Origin: Clostridia bacterium
GTDB lineage: Bacteria; Bacillota; Clostridia; Christensenellales; Aristaeellaceae
DNA: 7,916 bases
Assembly (NCBI GenBank): GCA_017551645.1
Contig: JAFZLE010000001.1
Location: forward strand, 1-7,916
Direction: 5' to 3'
This document shows, piece by piece, positions 6,128 through 7,916 of the stretch; position 1 is the first letter of the stretch; every line of letters begins with the position of its first letter. The position numbers and the translations under genes were made by a program. A model generated the notes under the pieces. The model saw nothing but the letters and a program-made list of their open reading frames with translations. It was not told the DNA's origin and searched no databases.

Positions 6128-6137
6128 GTAAGGATGA

Positions 6138-7682
6138 TTAATAGTTACCGTCGGGATAGACGCGAGCCAGCACGGCTTCGTAGGTCTCAAGCAGTTTGGC
6201 GGAGTTCATTTCGTCGATCTTGGCGACGAAGCCGTCCCACCATTCGTCGGTGATCTCGATGTCGCCGGTGACCGCCTGAGCGAAGGAATTCTGGATGTAG
6301 CTCTTTATGTCGCTCTCTACGGTCTTGATAACATCGTTCTCCTCAATGGTCCAGTTGAAGAACGGCCAGATCACGTCGGAAGCGTACTGCAGCATGGCGT
6401 AAGCGGTAGCCCTGGGGATCGGGTCAAACTCGGCGCCGCAGAGGTTGTCGTAGAACGCGGCGGGAACACGTCCGCCGGGCCACATGCCGAACTGAGCTTT
6501 GAAGGTGTCCTGAGACATGGTGTCGAGCCAGGTGGCCAGCGCCGCGTCGGTGAAGTACACGGAGCCGTCTTCCTTGATCTCCCAATCCTGATCCTGCACG
6601 CCCAGCAGGAAAAAGCGGGAGCCTTCCTCGGAGTAGAAGTAGTCTACCCAGCGCAGGGCCAGCTCGATGTTCTCGCATTTGTCGGTCAGGCAGAAGTTGT
6701 TAACGGAATGCAGGTTGGAGCGGATATCGCTCATGATCTGGTCGCCGTAGGGGCCTTCCAGCAGGAACTGCACGCCGGCATAGTCATCCATGAACTGAGG
6801 AGTGATGGCGTAGGTGGCGGTGGAGATGTATACGCCCAGCTCTTCTTTGCTGCTCTGAGCGGATACTTTGTCGGCACCGTTGGTGAACAGCTCCTGATAG
6901 ATCAGGCCTTCGGCATAGAGGTCATGCAGGTATTCCAGGCACTCGCGGAAACGCGGGGACTGGGCCCAGATACGGGGTTTGCCGGTCTCGGGATCCACGT
7001 CTACCACGTCGTAGTGGGTGCCGCGGTTGCGCAGGCCGTAGATGCCCAGGAAGTAGTTGCGCAGCTGATCCTTGGAAGCTACCAGGCCTACGTTGTACTG
7101 GGTCTCTTTAAGTGCTTCGAGGTAAGCCTTGAGGCCTTCGAGATCGGTGGGGAACTCGGTGTAGCCCGCGGCGGCCATGGCCTTTGTGTTATAGTATATC
7201 TTGGTGTTGGCGCGCACGGCGGGGGCGAGCACCACCTGAGGCAGGCCCAGGATCTGGCCTTCGCCGTTGGTGATGGCGACACGGATGTCGGGATACTGTT
7301 CCATCAAAGCCGTGAAGTTGGGGCAGCACTCCTCCAGATAGGGGGCCAGGTCGACCAGTATGCCTTCAGCGCCCCACTGGTTGGCAGTGGTCTGCGCGAG
7401 GCGCATCTTCATGATGATCCCGGGATAATCTCCGGAGGAAATGGCCGAGGTCAGGGTGTCGTCGCATACGGCTGCGGGAACGCTGTCCCATTCGATATGG
7501 ACGCCGGTCATCTTCTCATACTCGATCATGCAGGTGACCTTGGAGTTGTCCTGATCCGGATAAGTCGCGGGAGTTCGGCAGAAGATGCTGAGAGTGGTCG
7601 GCTCATCTACCAGAGGGAACTCAGCGTGCGCGACACCGAGTATCAGCGCGAGCGCGAGCACAAGAAGCAACAATTTCTTCAC
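6138..7682 (-). CDS. extracellular solute-binding protein of LplA type, non-lipoprotein signal
   Basis: This 514-aa binding protein captures the ligand outside the membrane and delivers it to the two permeases encoded downstream. The N-terminus VKKLLLLVLALALILGVAHA is a classic signal peptide with an AHA/EF cleavage site near residue 20. No lipobox cysteine is present, unlike most Gram-positive binding proteins. Typical family segments follow: EPTTLSIF (27-34), EYEKMTGVHIEWDSVP (54-69), SSGDYPGII (82-90) and GILVDLAPYLE (107-117); the rest resembles large (about 500 aa) LplA-type proteins for sugars. The GTG start at 7680-7682 is chosen because AAAGGAGGT lies 6 nt upstream and a signal peptide begins exactly there; the in-frame extension to 7889 contains the promoter. 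Residues that bind ligand cannot be assigned from sequence. Confidence 0.92.
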   Translation of the reverse strand: MKKLLLLVLALALILGVAHAEFPLVDEPTTLSIFCRTPATYPDQDNSKVTCMIEYEKMTGVHIEWDSVPAAVCDDTLTSAISSGDYPGIIMKMRLAQTTANQWGAEGILVDLAPYLEECCPNFTALMEQYPDIRVAITNGEGQILGLPQVVLAPAVRANTKIYYNTKAMAAAGYTEFPTDLEGLKAYLEALKETQYNVGLVASKDQLRNYFLGIYGLRNRGTHYDVVDVDPETGKPRIWAQSPRFRECLEYLHDLYAEGLIYQELFTNGADKVSAQSSKEELGVYISTATYAITPQFMDDYAGVQFLLEGPYGDQIMSDIRSNLHSVNNFCLTDKCENIELALRWVDYFYSEEGSRFFLLGVQDQDWEIKEDGSVYFTDAALATWLDTMSQDTFKAQFGMWPGGRVPAAFYDNLCGAEFDPIPRATAYAMLQYASDVIWPFFNWTIEENDVIKTVESDIKSYIQNSFAQAVTGDIEITDEWWDGFVAKIDEMNSAKLLETYEAVLARVYPDGNY

Positions 7683-7703
7683 GAGGATACCTCCTTTTTT
7701 GTT

Positions 7704-7732
7704 ATGATAAACCGCGACAGGGCGGCAATCAT
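7704..7732 (-). promoter_or_regulatory. stem-loop in the binding-protein mRNA leader
   Basis: In the roughly 90-nt leader, ATGAT/ATCAT outer arms (7704-7708 with 7728-7732) and a GCCGC/GCGGT inner stem with a 6-nt loop form a hairpin that ends about 7 nt upstream of the AAAGGAGGT. It could stabilise the mRNA 5' end or affect ribosome access. I see no riboswitch core that I recognise in this leader. Confidence 0.35.
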
Positions 7733-7759
7733 CGAAAATAAACAGAAACGGATAATTGC

Positions 7760-7771
7760 ACAATAAATTGT
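7760..7771. promoter_or_regulatory. small palindrome at the predicted transcription start, candidate operator
   Basis: ACAAT-AA-ATTGT is a 5+2+5 inverted repeat lying just downstream of the predicted minus-strand start near 7772. A repressor bound here would block the cluster. The motif is short and AT-rich, so it could be chance. Confidence 0.25.
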
Positions 7772-7778
7772 TAATTAC

Positions 7779-7807
7779 ATAATACATGAATAACAATGGA
7801 TTGTCAA
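7779..7807 (-). promoter_or_regulatory. sigma-A promoter for the transporter/hydrolase cluster
   Basis: Minus-strand -35 TTGACA (7807-7802, 6/6) and -10 TATTAT (7784-7779, 5/6) are separated by exactly 17 nt. The predicted start is near 7772, giving a leader of about 90 nt to the GTG at 7682. No other good promoter was found inside the cluster, so it probably drives all six genes. Confidence 0.7.
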
Positions 7808-7841
7808 CACTGAGACTCGGATTTTCAGCTTTCATTGAGAG

Positions 7842-7870
7842 TTGACACGGTTTCTCTACGGCTGTATACT
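7842..7870 (+). promoter_or_regulatory. sigma-A promoter for the divergent gene
   Basis: Plus-strand -35 TTGACA (7842-7847, 6/6) and -10 TATACT (7865-7870, 5/6) are separated by exactly 17 nt. The predicted start near 7877 gives a leader of about 31 nt to the ATG at 7908. It is back to back with the cluster promoter, with 34 bp between the two -35 boxes, so both could be controlled from one binding site. The extended -35 boxes form a perfect TGTCAAC/GTTGACA inverted repeat (7802-7808 with 7841-7847). Confidence 0.7.
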
Positions 7871-7907
7871 TGAAAAAAAACGTTAACACTTATATAGAGG
7901 TAATGCC

Positions 7908-7916
7908 ATGAAAAGA
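7908..7916 (+). CDS. start of a divergent gene, cut by the window edge
   Basis: ATG AAA AGA (Met-Lys-Arg) at the right edge follows AGAGG (7896-7900) at a 7-nt spacing and a near-consensus promoter. Only three codons are visible, so the product cannot be named. Genes divergent from binding-protein operons are often their regulators (LacI, AraC or a two-component pair), but that is inference from position alone. Confidence 0.55.

Noticed and set aside
6708..7766. 352-codon plus-strand open frame
   Set aside because: It is antisense to the binding-protein gene, whose signal peptide, RBS and family segments are clear. Long antisense frames are expected from its codon bias, and the translation resembles no family.
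7683..7772. Riboswitch in the binding-protein leader
   Set aside because: Only about 90 nt, one simple hairpin and no recognisable conserved core or expression platform.
7683..7889. 69-codon N-terminal extension of the binding protein
   Set aside because: It would run through the cluster promoter and leader, and it places an internal signal peptide after 69 residues. The GTG at 7682 has an ideal AAAGGAGGT.
1..7916. CRISPR array, tRNA/rRNA genes, insertion sequences
   Set aside because: No regularly spaced repeats, no cloverleaf or rRNA segments, and no transposase or terminal inverted repeats with target duplications were seen.

Overview
The window reads as an accessory carbohydrate or ester-uptake locus from an anaerobic Bacillota, probably a gut or rumen Clostridia. 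This assignment is inferred from the strong AGGAGG-type ribosome binding sites, the sigma-A style promoters, the LplABC/YtcP-type ABC importer without its own ATPase, and the small ribbon-helix-helix antitoxin of a type I associate with Clostridia. Genes are GC-moderate with a G/C-rich third position, while the left intergenic segment (about 600-720) is clearly AT-rich.

Right to left, on the minus strand, a six-gene co-directional cluster runs from about 7807 to 816. It holds an extracellular solute-binding protein (6138-7682), two importer permeases (LplB-like 5095-6033 and LplC/YtcP-like 4152-5081), a glycerophosphodiester phosphodiesterase-family TIM barrel (3293-4120), a PhnP-like metallo-beta-lactamase-fold phosphodiesterase (2340-3242) and a formylglycine sulfatase (816-2297). 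Gaps are 13-50 nt, except for the 104 nt gap after the binding protein. That gap carries two stem-loops, likely to set unequal expression of the binding protein and the permeases. A good promoter (TTGACA-N17-TATTAT) precedes the binding protein. A back-to-back promoter (TTGACA-N17-TATACT) drives a divergent gene of which only ATG AAA AGA is in the window; it may be the local regulator, but that cannot be seen.

The three enzymes all cleave phosphate or sulfate esters, and none has a signal peptide. The simplest reading is that a small phospho- or sulfo-ester, or a decorated sugar, is imported whole and its ester groups are removed in the cytoplasm. No glycosidase, kinase, transporter ATPase or sulfatase-maturation enzyme is present in the window. 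The substrate cannot be named from the sequence.

Left of the cluster, 572-815 is non-coding and AT-rich. It holds a candidate promoter with two palindromic octamers one helical turn apart, which suits autoregulation of the ribbon-helix-helix antitoxin gene at 359-571. No toxin partner is visible. Positions 1-358 hold no confident gene; they contain a strong bidirectional terminator (204-257), an adjacent long stem-loop (161-202) and a weak 55-codon open frame (13-180).
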